Below, piece by piece: positions 51,869 through 63,994 of a DNA stretch of 64,000 nucleotides. Under the pieces are notes generated by a model. It did no database searches. It was not told the origin of the DNA and worked only from the letters and a program-made list of their open reading frames with translations. Position 1 is the first letter of the stretch. Each line of letters starts with the position of its first letter. The stretch is from Selaginella moellendorffii (Eukaryota > Streptophyta > Lycopodiopsida > Selaginellales > Selaginellaceae), in contig NW_003314269.1 of the NCBI RefSeq assembly GCF_000143415.4, positions 1,082,321 through 1,146,320 of the forward strand, in the 5' to 3' direction. The position numbers and the translations under genes are program-made.

Positions 51869-52043
51869 TGTGAGTGCTTGGAATATGGAAAGGGAATACA
51901 GAAATATGCATATTAATTAGCCCAAAAACCCTAGCTTATATACAGGAGCGAATGATCCAAATTGAAACCAATCCAACGGCTACTAAAATCCCACTACGCT
52001 AATATTAGTATACGACATCGTAGCCGTACACTTGGCCCTCACA
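51869..52043 (-). repeat. 3' LTR of the minus-strand Gypsy element
   Basis: Read on the minus strand the unit starts TGTGAGGGCC (52,043) and ends CACTCACA (51,869), 175 bp. It contains TGTATATAAGC as a probable TATA region and is preceded by a polypurine tract. A decayed relative lies at 38,380-38,552. Confidence 0.8.
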
Positions 52044-52060
52044 TCATCCCCTCCTCTCGG
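52044..52060 (-). promoter_or_regulatory. Polypurine tract of the Gypsy element
   Basis: The minus strand reads GAGAGGAGGGGATGA directly before the LTR start TGTGAG, as needed for plus-strand DNA priming during reverse transcription. Confidence 0.7.
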
Positions 52061-53257
52061 AATAATGGAAGACCATCAAGGTTCTCTTGTAGATGGGCTG
52101 GGATCTAGAGGAACATTAGGAGGAGGCATCGGTGGATCTGTAGGTGGCATTAATTGCTCCTGATCCCTTTGTACGAAGCATTTCAACCGCTGCACATGCA
52201 CAATCTCTGGAGGATCGGCCTGCTGAATGTCATGCTAAACTTCATAAACTTGTGGTCCAACTTGCCACAACACCCGATACGGTCCTTTCCACTGCGCAAG
52301 AAGTCCCTTAGATAAACCACGTACCGTAAGATGGGGAAAACGAACTAACACCAAATCATCCACTTTGTACTCTGCAGGTGGACGATGATGAGAGTTGTAG
52401 TGCCGTTGTTGTCCTACTTGTACACGGCCTAAGTGTTCGGTAAACTCTGCTCGGACAAGTGGAAGAATGCTCGTCAAATACTGATCCCACGACCTAGCAT
52501 CGGCAGCTTGCAGCAATCACGAAGGTAAACCCAGCTCCGTTGGTAATATTGGATCATGACCATATAGGAGTTTATATGGTGAAGCACCAATAGAACTTTG
52601 CACCCCTGTGACATATGCATACTAAAGAGACGGCAAATAACCGTCCCAACCCGAATGCTGAAAGTTCACATACTTCGCAATCATCCCTTTGAATGTTCAA
52701 ACGAGCCGCTCCACTAGACCGTCTGATTGTGGATGATAAGCACTCGTGAAAGTGTGGCGTATCCCCAACCGAGACGTTAAAACATGAAATACCTCAGCCA
52801 TAAATACGGGACCATTATCCGAAAGAATCCGCTCTGGACAAGAATGCTAGAACACCACTCGATTGAGGAGGAAGTAGCCAACAACAGTTGCAAAGGTGCT
52901 AGCAAGAGCACCAACTTCCACCCAACGAATCAAGTAGTCAGAAGCAATAATAACATACTCATTGCTAGCAGTTGACCGTGGAAAAGGTTCCATAAGATCA
53001 AACGCCATCAACTCAAACAGACGGGAAACCGCAATTGACTCCAACCGTCCTTCCGCAGCACGAAGGGGAGTATTACGAGCTTAGCACCAAACGTAGCTAC
53101 GCACATACCGGATAACATCACGTTGCATCTCCGGCCAGTAAAAAGACCTGCGCAGCTTCTCAGTTACACGACGGTGTCCCATATGCCCACCTAGAACAGG
53201 AGAATCATGGTAGGCATGGAGAAACCATGGAATAAAGACAGAAGGCACCACCAGCCG
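52061..53257 (-). pseudogene. Gypsy integrase region, defective
   Basis: Continuation of the Gypsy polyprotein after the nested element. On the minus strand it reads the HH-CC part (LGGHMGHRRVTEKLRRSFYW), the integrase core with DLMEPFPRS and LSDNGPVF and HPQSDGLVERL, and the C-terminal part (YKVDDLVLVRFPHL, LLAQWKGPYRVL). Several in-frame stops break it (for example after HYVRSYVWC-like sequence, after NRVVF and before LLQAADA), so the element cannot make a whole integrase. It is far less decayed than the plus-strand copy at 32-33.3 kb. Confidence 0.8.
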
Positions 53258-53262
53258 TAAAT
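53258..53262. repeat. Target site duplication TAAAT (left)
   Basis: TAAAT directly before the LTR start TGTCACG, matched by TAAAT at 60,133-60,137 after the other LTR. Removing the element with one TAAAT brings the Gypsy integrase reading back into frame. Confidence 0.9.
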
Positions 53263-54395
53263 TGTCACGAATGTGACTTCAGGTATCGAAAGTTACCTGT
53301 CGGCTAGTCCTTACGGACACTCTTACCTTACTGCCACGATGGCAGAAGGTCGGTATAGTTGGTTCCCTTTATTGTTCCCACTTGAGCTAGTTGAGAAACT
53401 GGTCAATGACCGTGTACTTAAATCAGATAAACATAAGGTAGGAACCCTATGTGTTTCTTGCTGAGCATACTCGGCCTGGTTTGAGAAACTCCTGTCATTG
53501 AGTTGCACTTGCTAGTGTTGGGAACCCCCGCGATACTGAGCTTGGTCCCTCAATATCGCTAGATGATAGCTTACCGTGTCTGCCAAACACCCTCGCTATC
53601 ATGCCCTTTGTGTTAGTCTCATTTCGGTCCCAAATGCTATTTATGGAAAGTGTCCAGATTTGCTCATTTGGCATATCTACGGAATGTAGAGATTGTCCTG
53701 AACACAATGGTGTTCGTCTCGTGTCCAAATTCGCAATCTAGGGACATTCCATATTTAGTAAGTTTCGAGCTTGTTCCAGAGACTAACTCCTGATACTAAG
53801 GGCGGCTTGGGGTGAAAGCCCAAAGCGTGTGTTCCTCAAGGGGGGGGGGGGCTGTGGGGGGTTTCAAATGTATAGTAGGGATAGTGGGTAGGTCGGGCAT
53901 GGCCGACCAACCTGAGGTATAGTCTAGCTCCCGCTTGCGTGCTTGTCCTTGTTCTGCGTCCGGCTTAGGTCTAAGCCCAAGCTCCATTCCATGCTAGTTG
54001 GTGGAGTACCCATGTCTTCGCGTTAGGCCACCAGTATGCCGAAATAGCGCCAGACTCCGTTTGGCTCCGTTTTGCGTGCAAGACCTAGCATTGGGATGCT
54101 GGTTACTCTAGGACTGTTCCAAGTCGCTCCGGGCTCCCGTTCCTTTGCTCCTTGGGCTGTATGCTCGGGAGTTGCTCCGTGGTTCGGTTCCATCACTCCT
54201 TGGTTCCATGCTTGGGAGTTTGGCACCGTTCCTTCGTTCAGTGGCCCAAGGCCCTGGACCTCGGGTTCCTATGGACACGTGGCATGGACACGTGGCATAT
54301 GACACATGGCACAAAGAGGGTTTAGGTTCCGCTTCGTGGTGTTATCCTATGGTAAATCACCATAGGACAAAGGGTCAAAAACCACGTGCGCTACA
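53263..54395 (+). repeat. 5' LTR of the non-coding element
   Basis: 1,133 bp, TG...CA ends. It contains the GGGTGAAAGCCCAAAGCG module and a run of 12 G at 53,840-53,851 followed by AAATGTATAGTAGGGATAGTG. The open frames within it are not supported as genes and recur identically in the other LTR. Confidence 0.9.
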
Positions 54396-54397
54396 TT

Positions 54398-54408
54398 TGG
54401 TATCAGAG
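54398..54408 (+). promoter_or_regulatory. Primer binding site for initiator tRNA-Met
   Basis: TGGTATCAGAG, two bases after the LTR end, matches the 3' end complement of plant initiator tRNA-Met, the usual primer for plant LTR retrotransposons. It fixes the element orientation as plus. Confidence 0.88.
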
Positions 54409-57400
54409 AATACGTCTCAGCGAGTACTATATAATGAGATTGGGCAACTAGTCTCGTTGCATACGCAGAGATGAAACGATGATCTGAGTGGGTACACGTT
54501 TGGGTGCAAAGGCTTCGCAATCGTTTCTTGGGTATGGATATTGTTACCTTGTTGTACCTTATGATGTGAGCTTGCGCTTGGGCTTATAGGATGGATTGGA
54601 GATGTTCCATTCACACGAGTTTGAGCTTGGGCTCGTGAGTGAGGCACATTAGCAACTTGACGTTACACTTTGAGTTGGCAGGATTAATGTTAGCCTATCA
54701 GTGGTTCCATGAGTTGTTCCAATTGGTTCCATGAGTTGTTCCATGTACCATGGGAAAAAGTAAACCTTCCCTGGGTTTGCTATGAGTGGCAAATAGGCTG
54801 GTCCGTAGCTGTTTAGCACAGCACTAGTGGATCCTTCCTAGGCATGACTACAAGTGGATCAATTAAGACTATAGGGATTAGTCTATTGGTTCAAGTAGTC
54901 ATGGCCGTGCTCTCTTATAAACTTTTCTTCGATTGAACTGAAGGCAGTGCGAAAGCAAGCTTGAGGTTTGGTCAAAGATGAGACCGAAAAGAGAGTCATT
55001 GGGGACGGAGGATCAATACGTAAATCATTTTATCTCCTTGGAGAAATGATTTGCAACAAGGTGTGACTCATTGCTCGTGTTCACATTATGTAATCAAGAG
55101 TCCCTACCTTGATGCATCTTGGAGATGATGGTCTTACAAATGGTAAGTTGTGGGATGGATAGCGGTGAAGTGCTAAACCATTTTGTCTAGGCTTGCTATT
55201 GGAAGACTTGAGTTACAATGCTCAATTCTTTTCTGGGGAACCTTGCTATTGCTCCTTGAGTAGTTTGGTGTTTGATTAGTTTTGAGTTTGGTCGAAAAGA
55301 GGGTGGTATGAGCTTGTCCGTGTTATGAACCAAAGTTAGTGATGTTGAGTGTTATAAATCTCTATCGATGGAGTGTGGCATTTATGTTGCATTTTGTCGA
55401 ATCGAGTTGACATTTGATACTCACGTAGACCTTTGAAGTAATGACATTGACATTGCTCATATTGTTGCTTGATTGATGATCAAGTCATTGTGATACTTAT
55501 ATCATATCCATGTGATAATGAGCGATGTGTTTACAAAGTTGCTTGGTTAAACGATGATCAACTTCAAAGTGGTTGATAGTGAAGCTAGTCTACTTGCACG
55601 TAGTAGCATTGTAGTAGCTTTGACTAGATTCTCGATGGAAGTCCATTATGCTAAGCTTAAGTTGGTTCCTTGTTCCTTGAGGATTTGCCCGTTAGGTGTT
55701 GGAAAAGGGTTATAGCATTCATTTGCTATAACTTGTTGAATGATCTGTTAGCACTTGGAGTAGATTGTTGGATGGAGAAGGTGTGTAGTTGAGGCATTGA
55801 CATCGCTAGCACTTGTGTTAGTGGAAGTGGCATTGTTGTTCAAGTAATGAGGAATTTTCCTTAGACCTTGATTTTCTATGTCATTTTTCTTGTTAGTGTT
55901 TGGGCTTCACATTGGATCTTGAGAATGATTGAAAAAGAGTGTTAGTGCAAAATGGATATCTGAAGATATGGTCTTTGTGATCATGCTTTGGATGTTCCGT
56001 TTGCATTTTACGGGTGTCGGTGTTGGATGTTGAAAGAATGGGCAAAAAGATGTTCGAGGCTTAAGCATACTATGGGTTATGAGAATTGGTGTCAAGGTGA
56101 ACCTATGTGAAGTTGTTGGTAGGAGGAAGTTGGTTGAGTCTTGAGAGTTTGCATTCCTGGACTGAGAGTCATTCTTTCTCTGGGATGGAAAATTTTCCAC
56201 AAATTTTCTTAGGCTTTTCCAATGGCTGATCTGTTGATCACTTTATCCGAAAACCATTCCGTTTTCGTAAGCCAGTACAAACTAGTGAAGGGGTTGGAGT
56301 TGACTTCGGTTAGCTTAAACCTTAGTAGGTAGTTGTATGATGCGACCCGAAAGGGATGCTAACTTTTGAAGCTAAAGCAATTGAGTTGGATAGAGTTTAG
56401 AGTTGGTGTAGAAAAGTGGCCATTGCACTTTTCTAAGAAAGGTGACCCTTGTGCCTTTCTTCTGTAGCGTTGTGCTTGGTGGCAGGTTGCACCCTACATT
56501 TCGTTAGACTCTATGAGAGTAGTGAGCTCTCACTAATCTTGACTTGGTCTTGGTAGCCTTGTGCCTTGGCTGAGGATGGTGATGTCCAACTTAGTTGTTT
56601 GCGGTTGAGATGTTGGTACCCATACTATAGCTTTGTCTAAGTGGAGGTTGTGTGCCAACATGAGTCCATCTCATGGTCTGCTCTTAAGTTTCGACTTAGT
56701 GTTGACCATGCATAGCTGGCCTCTTCAAAGGCATGCTCAGAGCCATTGGCTAAACGCATTGGTGAACCTATCGCGGTTGAGTTGGATTTGAGTGGTCATT
56801 TAGTTTATGTTTGTCCATGAACCTTTATCTCATACCTAGGGTATTACATTCATGTTGGACAAGTGTGTAACTCGATGGCATGAGTTTAGTGTTGGGTCTT
56901 ATGAAAGGCAAGTTGAAGAGTGATTGTTAGTTGCTTGGCAACTAATGATTGCTTGTAGACTTTATCAAAGACTGTTGACACTTGCTTCACTCGATGAAGA
57001 TTTATCAGTGATGGGTTTATTTTAACGGACGATGTTGCGGAGGATCGTGTCGTTAGTCTTACATGGGTTTTCCATGTTGGCAAATCGACTCTACTTCTGT
57101 TGATATCATTTGGTTGCGTTTAGTTCGTGGTGTTGGATTTCATTGAGTCTTGGATGTGGTGATTCACTCCTTGATGAAGTGTTAATTGTAACTGAGTATT
57201 GTTGAAGGATTGGTCTTGGATACTAACTAAAGTATCTTCGACCTTGGTTAGCTTGGTTGCTAGAGAGCTTTGAGTGGTGATACACTCGTGCTTTCTTTTA
57301 GCTTTGTTCTAGTGTTGATGGCATTGAAGTGATGCCTTGTCGTTGACATTGTTGATGTTGAGATTTTAATGAAATGAGATGTCTCTCCGCAAGATTGATG

Positions 57401-58996
57401 TCGAGTTTCATTAGTTTTGATGAAGATAGTGTCGATGATTTGGCTATAGCTTTGTGTTATTAGCATTCGTGCATTTATTAGTTAGCAACTGTGTTGACGT
57501 TCAAATGAACTGAGTGGCAAGTTTGAGTTAGTTGTGTTCTAGACGAAATTATTTAGTAGGGGTTGAGCTTTGAGTTTTTCCTTGAAAAGTGATTTAGTCA
57601 TGGACTATACTAGCTTTACAAGATGAAGAGTTAATGATTGATATTGAAGATGTTGGTCCCTTGTTGGGTTTGCATTGGGATATAACAATCATTGATGATT
57701 CTTTTTGTGCTTGTTATGACGTGAGTTACGTCTTGCTATAGATGGATTCATGGAGGATCGTTTGATGATCACTTGTCGGGCATAGCTTCATTATGCTTAG
57801 CTTTTGGATTGATGCAGACATGCTCTTCATTAGCTTTGCATTATGGAGTTTAGCTTATGGATGTATTGAGGAGGATATTGTGGGTTATACCATGATTTTC
57901 TTCTTAGCATTGACGTTAGTTCATGTTAAATCCGTGATCATTGTTAGGCAAGACTTAACTATAGGCTTCTTCGAGCTTTTGGTTCTTTGAGTTTTATGCT
58001 CATTTTTCCATTTGTTAGAAGTTTTTGGAGAAGGCATTTTAGCTTGTTAGCTTCGATGTTGAAGTTGGCTTTTGCATCTAGCAATCATTGGTAATGATTG
58101 ACTGTCATCTAGGATAGCTAATTATCCTTGTCAAAGGTGTTGCTTGGTTATTGTTGATATAGAATGATTTGCCATTCTATGGGATGGTGGATTCCTTCTT
58201 TGACAATGATTATGCATCTTTTTATTGATGGGATAATTGATGATCTTTCATGATGGTTAGTTGTTCTTTTTTATGGCTTATGGCTTTTCGCAATACCACA
58301 TGTTCTTTGTGGTTTGCTCTGGATTGGTCTCTTGGGTTTGAGACATCAATAGGATGTTGCTGACACTTGCTTAGGCAACTTCAGTTCCTTAGTATTGTTG
58401 ACCGGGATCTATTTAGATTGTCTTTTGCGATAATTGGCATGAACGAGTGTTTGTTGGTTTTACCATATTCATTCTGTTTTGTTGATCATTGCTTGAGTTA
58501 GTTTTGATAGATTGGGATGTTATTACCTTTGGGTGATACATTCGCGAGCATTGTGCTTGTTAGTCAATGATACTTTGTGTTCTTTGAGTTATCTCTAGTA
58601 AGTTGTTCGCTTACTGTCTACTATCTTCGGTAGTTAAGTTTCATCATCGAGTTTCCTTGATGATATACTTGCTATTGAATTTTGTTGGATGGTGCATTCT
58701 ATGGTTTCCAATGATAGTGATCTTGGTGGTTACTACTAGTTTATCGGATGATAACTTGCTTGGAATACTTTTGTGTTCTACTCTAAGATATAATCACTGA
58801 TAATTAAGCTTCTAAGATATCATTGTCTATGACTTTGATATTGTTCATCTATTGATCTTTGAGTTTGGGCCAGTAATAGGCAGACTGGCTTTGGCACTTC
58901 GTGTGCATGTTGAAATCTCTAGTCATGGGGTAGCTACTGTCGACTGGTCACATAACCCGCCTCTTTGTCGATGTTCCTTGTTCCGTTGAAAGGGCG
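54409..58996 (+). other. Non-coding internal domain of the LTR element
   Basis: About 4.6 kb rich in G and T and poor in C on the plus strand. Short imperfect repeats such as CATTAGTTGT-like and TTGAGTTGG motifs recur, but there is no coding frame of note. A short purine run (TTGAAAGGG near 58,986-58,994) before the right LTR may be the polypurine tract. The function is presumably that of a packaged RNA without protein coding. Confidence 0.6.
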
Positions 58997-60132
58997 TGAC
59001 CGCGAATGTGACTTCAGGTATCGAAAGTTACCTGTCGGCTAGTCCTTACGGACACTCTTACTTTACTGCCACGATGGCAGAAGGTCGGTATAGTTGGTTC
59101 CCTTTATTGTTCCCACTTGAGCTAGTTGAGAAACTGGTCAATGACCGTGTACTTAAATCAGATAAACATAAGGTAGGAACCCTATGTGTTTCTTGCTGAG
59201 CATACTCGGCCTGGTTTGAGAAACTCCTGTCATTGAGTTGCACTTGCTAGTGTTGGGAACCCCCGCGATACTGAGCTTGGTCCCTCAATATCGCTAGATG
59301 ATAGCTTACCGTGTCTGCCAAACACCCTCGCTATCATGCCCTTTGTGTTAGTCTCATTTCGGTCCCAAATGCTATTTATGGAAAGTGTCCAGATTTGCTC
59401 ATTTGGCATATCTACGGAATGTAGAGATTGTCCTGAACACAATGGTATTCGTCTCGTGTCCAAATTCGCAATCTAGGGACATTCCATATTTAGTAAGTTT
59501 CGAGCTTGTTCCAGAGACTAACTCCTGATACTAAGGGCGGCTTGGGGTGAAAGCCCAAAGCGTGTGTTCCTTAAGGGGGGGGGGGGGGCTGTGGGGGGTT
59601 CCAAATGTATAGTAGAGATAGTGGGTAGGTTGGGCATGGCCGACCAACCTGAGGCATAGTCTAGCTCCCGCTTGCGTGCTTGTCCTTGTTCTGCGTCCGG
59701 CTTAGGTCTAAGCCCAAGCTCCATTCCATGCTAATTGGTGGAGTACCCATGTCTTCGCGTTAGGCCACCAGTATGCCGAAATAGCGCCAGACTCCGTTTG
59801 GCTCCGTTTTGCGTGCAAGACCTAGCATTGGGATGCTAGTTACTCTAGGACTGTTCCAAGTCGCTCCGGGCTCCCGTTCCTTCGCTCCTTGGGCTGTATG
59901 CTCGGGAGTTGCTCCGTGGTTCGGTTCCATCACTCCTTGGCTCCATGCTTGGGAGTTTGGCACCGTTCCTTCGTTCAGTGGCCCAAGGCCCTGGACCTCG
60001 GGTTCCTATGGACATGTGGCATGGACACGTGGCATCTGTCACGTGGCACAAAGAGGGTTTAGGTTCCGCTTCGTGGTGTTATCCTATGGTAAATCACCAT
60101 AGGACAAAGGGTCAAAAACCACGTGCGCTACA
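58997..60132 (+). repeat. 3' LTR of the non-coding element
   Basis: 1,136 bp, nearly identical to the 5' LTR. Its G run is 14 long (59,575-59,588) and a few substitutions are visible, for example CTTTAC for CTTACC near 59,060. Confidence 0.9.
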
Positions 60133-60137
60133 TAAAT
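60133..60137. repeat. Target site duplication TAAAT (right)
   Basis: Matches TAAAT at 53,258-53,262. Confidence 0.9.
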
Positions 60138-61586
60138 GATCATCAAGATCTGTCCCCACAAAATAAAGAAGACCATCTTTAATGTGATATTGAGAATGTA
60201 AATGCCGAAAAGGCAAGTCATCAGCAAGTGATGCAGGATTCTCAAACCCATCTCGAAGCCTTCGAATCCACGGCTCAATCTTTTGAGCCTCGCGAACATC
60301 ATCAAGAGAAGGTAGATCCTGCTCTGCGCCTTGTGGACACTGAACGTCAAGGATAGCAACCGCCGACGGCATAGAATCCTCATCTAGAAAATCCACAGAT
60401 GCTAGAACAACAGGCTCGTCAGAAACATGAGAAGTGAGTGAAGAAAGAAGAGGAGCTCGAGAAAGGGCATCAGCATCAGCCATAGAACTCCCTGGGCGAT
60501 GAACAACATCAAAATCATATATTTAAAGCTTCAAAACCCACCGAGCAGTACGACTAACCAGGTTCTTCCGCTTCAATAATGAAGTAACAGCAGCATGGTC
60601 ACCTTCAAGTAACGTCCGAGAACCATGTAGATATGCATGAAGTTTCTTGAAACCCCAAACTGTTGCTAAACACTCCTTCTCTGTTGTGGAGTAGTTCATC
60701 TCCGCTGGTTGTAATGTACGGCTTATATACGCAATAGGATGGCACTGACCAGGCACACTCGAGCTCTCTTGCATCAACACACCTCCAAGACCAATGTCAG
60801 AAGCATCCACGCGTAAAATAAAAAGTTGAGTGTAGTCAGGATATGCCAAAACCGGAGGAGTCGTCAATAGCTCTTTGAGATCCCCGAATGCCCGCTCACA
60901 ATCCGGAGACCAGATGAAAGATGATGTTGATGACTTCAGCAACGCTCGCAATGGTGCAGTGCGATCAGAAAGATGATCCACAAAACGACCGAGATACTGC
61001 ACCTTGCCCAAGAAGCACTACACATTATTCACATTTCGGAGTAGGGAACTTTAGAACAGCCACAAGTTTGTCAGGATCAACTTGCAAACCCTCACGAGAA
61101 ATACGGTACCCAAGATAAGTTGTATCCTTGGACCCAAACACGCACTTCAACTGCTTCAGCTTTAAACCAACATTGCGTAGCCGATCCAACACTTTACAAA
61201 CATCACGAACGTGCTCCTCTCACGTCCCCTCCGAGTGAATCAAGACATCGTCAATGAAGTCGGCAGTCACCTCTGGCATATCTCAAAGAACCTCGTCCAT
61301 CATCTGCTGGAAAGTTGCTGGAGCGTTGTTCAAACCAAACGGCATCACCAACAACTCGTACAAACCAAACGGTGTACAAAAAGCAGTCTTAGGAATATCT
61401 TCTGCGGCCATTGGTACTTGCCAGTACCCAGAAGCAAGATCTAGCTTGGTGAACCAACGACTTCGCCCTAGACAATCCAAGAGATCAACAGTGTACACAT
61501 CCGGGATCGTCACTTCATTTAACAGACGATAGTTGATGCAGAAACGAATACTCCTATCAGGCTTCGTCACAAGATGAGGTTCACAT
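60138..61586 (-). pseudogene. Gypsy reverse transcriptase, RNase H and integrase start, defective
   Basis: Minus-strand polyprotein. Reverse transcriptase starts EPHLVTKPDRSIRFCINYRL and continues through VMPFGLNNAPATFQQMM and the catalytic FIDDVLIHS. RNase H has FILRVDASDIGLGGVL and YSTTEKECLATVW. The linker to the integrase contains ADALSRAP. In-frame stops occur after MMDEVL, after the HSEGT stretch, near 61,020 and after ARWVLKL, so the polyprotein is not intact. The region ends at the insertion point of the non-coding element. Confidence 0.82.
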
Positions 61587-62799
61587 GGCAAAATGGAAGA
61601 ACAGCTCTTGGGTCCAGGTCTAGACCTTCAACCATCTGCTTGCATGCTAGCTGCTTGATTCTATTAGCACTAGAATGCCCCAGGCGTGCGTGCCAAAGCT
61701 CTAGTGAGTGACTGGTCGTTGTCTTTTGTGCATGCAGGCCCAGACTCCGTCCAGCAAGATCTGGCAGCATGGTAAGGCTGTAGAGGTCACGCCGTCCAGG
61801 CCGGGACACTATGAGGATGGCTCCTGTGGTCGAGATCAGCTGGAATTGGCAAGGTGTAATGGCGAACTGATACCCATCCTCAGCAAATTGTCCCACAGAG
61901 AACAAATTAGCACATAAACCAAGAATATAAAGAACCTCATGGATCTTTACAACTATTCCTTGTGGTAAAGTGAACTTGATGGTTCCAATTCCTTTCACAG
62001 CAAGTTGTTGGGCATTGCCAAAGATTACATACTCCTCTGTGGCTGTAGGAACATAGGCTTCAAAGTACTTATCACTGTTGAACATATGGTGTGTAGCAAC
62101 AGAATCCAGGTAGATGCACTCTGCAGATAGTGCTGCCACAGCCATAGCTTGTGACAAGATGAAGGCGTGTACCACCTTTTTCTTTGCATTGTTCCTTACA
62201 GGCTTGAGAGATGGATTTTTAACCCAGCATTGAGCTTCATCATGGCCTTTCTTGTTGCAATGAGAACACTTGGGCTTCTTGGATGAAGAGGCCCCTAGTT
62301 TCCCTTTGTTCACTGTTTCTTTCTTGAGAGAAGAGTAGAATGCAACAGCCTCTAATCCTGTTGTTGCTCTTCGTCTCAGATCATCGTCCTGGAGGCTACT
62401 GATCACGCTATTCAGGGTTAGAGGAGTTCCAGTGGTAGTGGTTCCCTCCAGCATTGCATGGAATTTAGCCAAAGCTCTCCGGTCCTTCTTGTGATACTTC
62501 GCAGTTTCATCCAATGTAGCTGTATCTGGAAGTGTCTCAGTTCCTGTGGTGATGTCCCAGAGGCCTCGTTCATCCATATAGGATTCGAATTTTGTCTTCC
62601 AGAAGCGCCAATTCCTCCCATCAAATTTTGGTGGATTTGCGTCCACTGAAACGATATCCGCTGTAGGCACAGTCGGATTTGTGATGGGAGGGGAAATAGG
62701 TGGTGGATTTGGAGGCGGATTTGTAGTAACAGTGGCTGCCATGGGTGCTGATACCCAATCCCACCACTTGTTGAAGTCTAGGTCCAGGTTCTTAGTCAT
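61587..62799 (-). CDS. Copia gag-protease-pre-integrase polyprotein, truncated
   Basis: Frame from ATG at 62799, open for about 400 codons until it runs into Gypsy DNA. A gag part of the UBN2 type (FDGRNWRFWKTKFESYM) is followed by a zinc knuckle CSHCNKKGHDEAQC. The protease has YLDSVATHHM where the usual motif is DSGAT, so the catalytic loop is changed at glycine. The GAG-pre-integrase domain (LELWHARLGHSS) starts and then the frame is cut. Gag spans about residues 45-215, the knuckle about 220 and the protease about 270-300. Codons are normal and not AT-shifted, so the insertion is not very old. Confidence 0.8.
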
Positions 62800-62945
62800 C
62801 CAGTGCCTCTTGCAAGGCCTAGAGCGCTTGGATTAGGGCACACCTCTGTCTACGTAGACGGAGGCTCCGATTCACCCTAGCAAGTGTCGCCCTGATCCTA
62901 CAGTTTCGAATTCTTCTCGCTCTCCCAAGCATTGCTCCAATACCA

Positions 62946-63095
62946 TCTAACGAAAGGTGAAACCGTGTGATCATGCTCAAGATCCGTTATAGTATATATG
63001 GAATGGAAAATATCCATATATGTGACATGGTGAACCAGTGAAGACTCGTGTCTCTCCACGTGGACTAGCCATGTGGCACAGGGCCACTCTCAACA
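62946..63095 (-). repeat. 5' LTR of the Copia fragment
   Basis: About 150 bp between TGTTGAGAG (63,095) and the primer binding site; it contains TATATGG and CATATATACTATAA near the middle, a probable promoter. The inner end is TTAGA rather than the usual CA, so its exact border is uncertain. Confidence 0.55.
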
Positions 63096-63994
63096 CAAGG
63101 ACTCTGCGACTTCCGAATAACACCCTTCTCCAACATCTCCTTGACGTTTGAACGTAATATCTTGATCTCCTTGGGTGACCAACGATGAATAGGAACCTTG
63201 ATTGGATGAGACTCCCCGGTTGGAATCAGATGACGTGTGGCAATCTTGGCCCTAGACGATAGGTCAAATTCAAAAAGATCAGAATACTCCTTCATGAGCC
63301 GGTCAACAGCTGCAACACAAAGATCATCGAAGGGATCGGAAAAGGGAAGAGCAGAACAAAATGGAAACATAGGAGGAAATAGTGGGGGAACAAAAGTAAT
63401 GGAAGCAGAGGTAGAAGTAAAGGGACGAAAAGGTACGGAAGTGAGAGGAATGGATGAAACATAAGGAAGTATGAGACAAGGGGGAAAAGCCTCAAAGTCA
63501 TACTTGGCATGATTGTGCTGCAACAAATCCATACCAAGAATGAGGTCAAAAGCTTGACTCGGCACCACCTGCAACGACTGCAACTCAAGCTCGAGATCGC
63601 CCATATGCACAACTAGGTCCGCCTCATCTCGTGCACATGCATGTGTATGGCTGTTGCCATAAAGAATGAAAACTGGATCCGCCGCACGACGCAAGTGTAG
63701 ACGACAACGTGTGGCAACAGGTCGAGCAATAGAAGATAAACTCGAACCTGTATCAACCAACACGGAGAGAATAATAGAAGACCTCTTGTTATAAAAACGA
63801 GTTTGGAAAGTAAACACTAGATGAACTGGTGCCGAGTGAACCCCTTGATGATACTCTCGAAAGAAAGATGTAAGGGTCACTAACTTATTCGCGCAAGGTC
63901 CCTCCATTACTCGCGTGACTCCTCGTTTCCTAGATGCACCTCGGTGTCCAAACCTTCCACCGCAGCAGCACCAACGAGATGTTGCTGACGCCAA
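63096..63994 (-). pseudogene. Gypsy protease and start of reverse transcriptase (runs off the window)
   Basis: Minus-strand frame at the right edge of the window, open for nearly 300 codons. The aspartic protease motif is VDTGSSLSSIA, followed by ILYGNSHTH and LILGMDLLQHNHAKY (the ILG motif), and then the start of reverse transcriptase with KEMLEKGVIRKSQSP. There the Copia fragment interrupts it. Gag and the 5' LTR must lie beyond base 64,000. The reading here is intact, but the element as a whole is broken downstream. Confidence 0.8.

Larger units (their letters stand above)
53263..60132 (+). mobile_element. Complete non-coding LTR retrotransposon (LARD-like), 6,870 bp
   Basis: Two near-identical LTRs (53,263-54,395 and 58,997-60,132) start TGTCACG or TGACCGCG and end GCTACA. 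They flank 4.6 kb of internal DNA and the whole is framed by the duplication TAAAT. A primer binding site follows the left LTR. The internal part has no open frame above 100 codons and no trace of gag, protease, reverse transcriptase or integrase, so this is a large non-autonomous element that depends on enzymes of another retrotransposon. The few LTR differences show a recent insertion. It sits in the integrase region of the minus-strand Gypsy element. Confidence 0.88.
61587..63095 (-). mobile_element. Copia retrotransposon fragment nested in the Gypsy reverse transcriptase
   Basis: On the minus strand it starts with an LTR-like TGTTGAGAGTGG at 63,095. A primer binding site TGGTATTGGAGC follows at 62,945-62,934, then one long open frame. 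It ends abruptly at about 61,587 where Gypsy sequence resumes with CATGTGAACC. No 3' LTR and no target duplication exist; the left flank is CCTTG. About two thirds of a normal Copia element is missing. Confidence 0.75.

Noticed and set aside
53495-54314. Small open frames repeated identically in both LTRs of the 53.3-60.1 kb element
   Set aside because: They recur only because the LTRs are duplicates; no family resemblance or codon bias.
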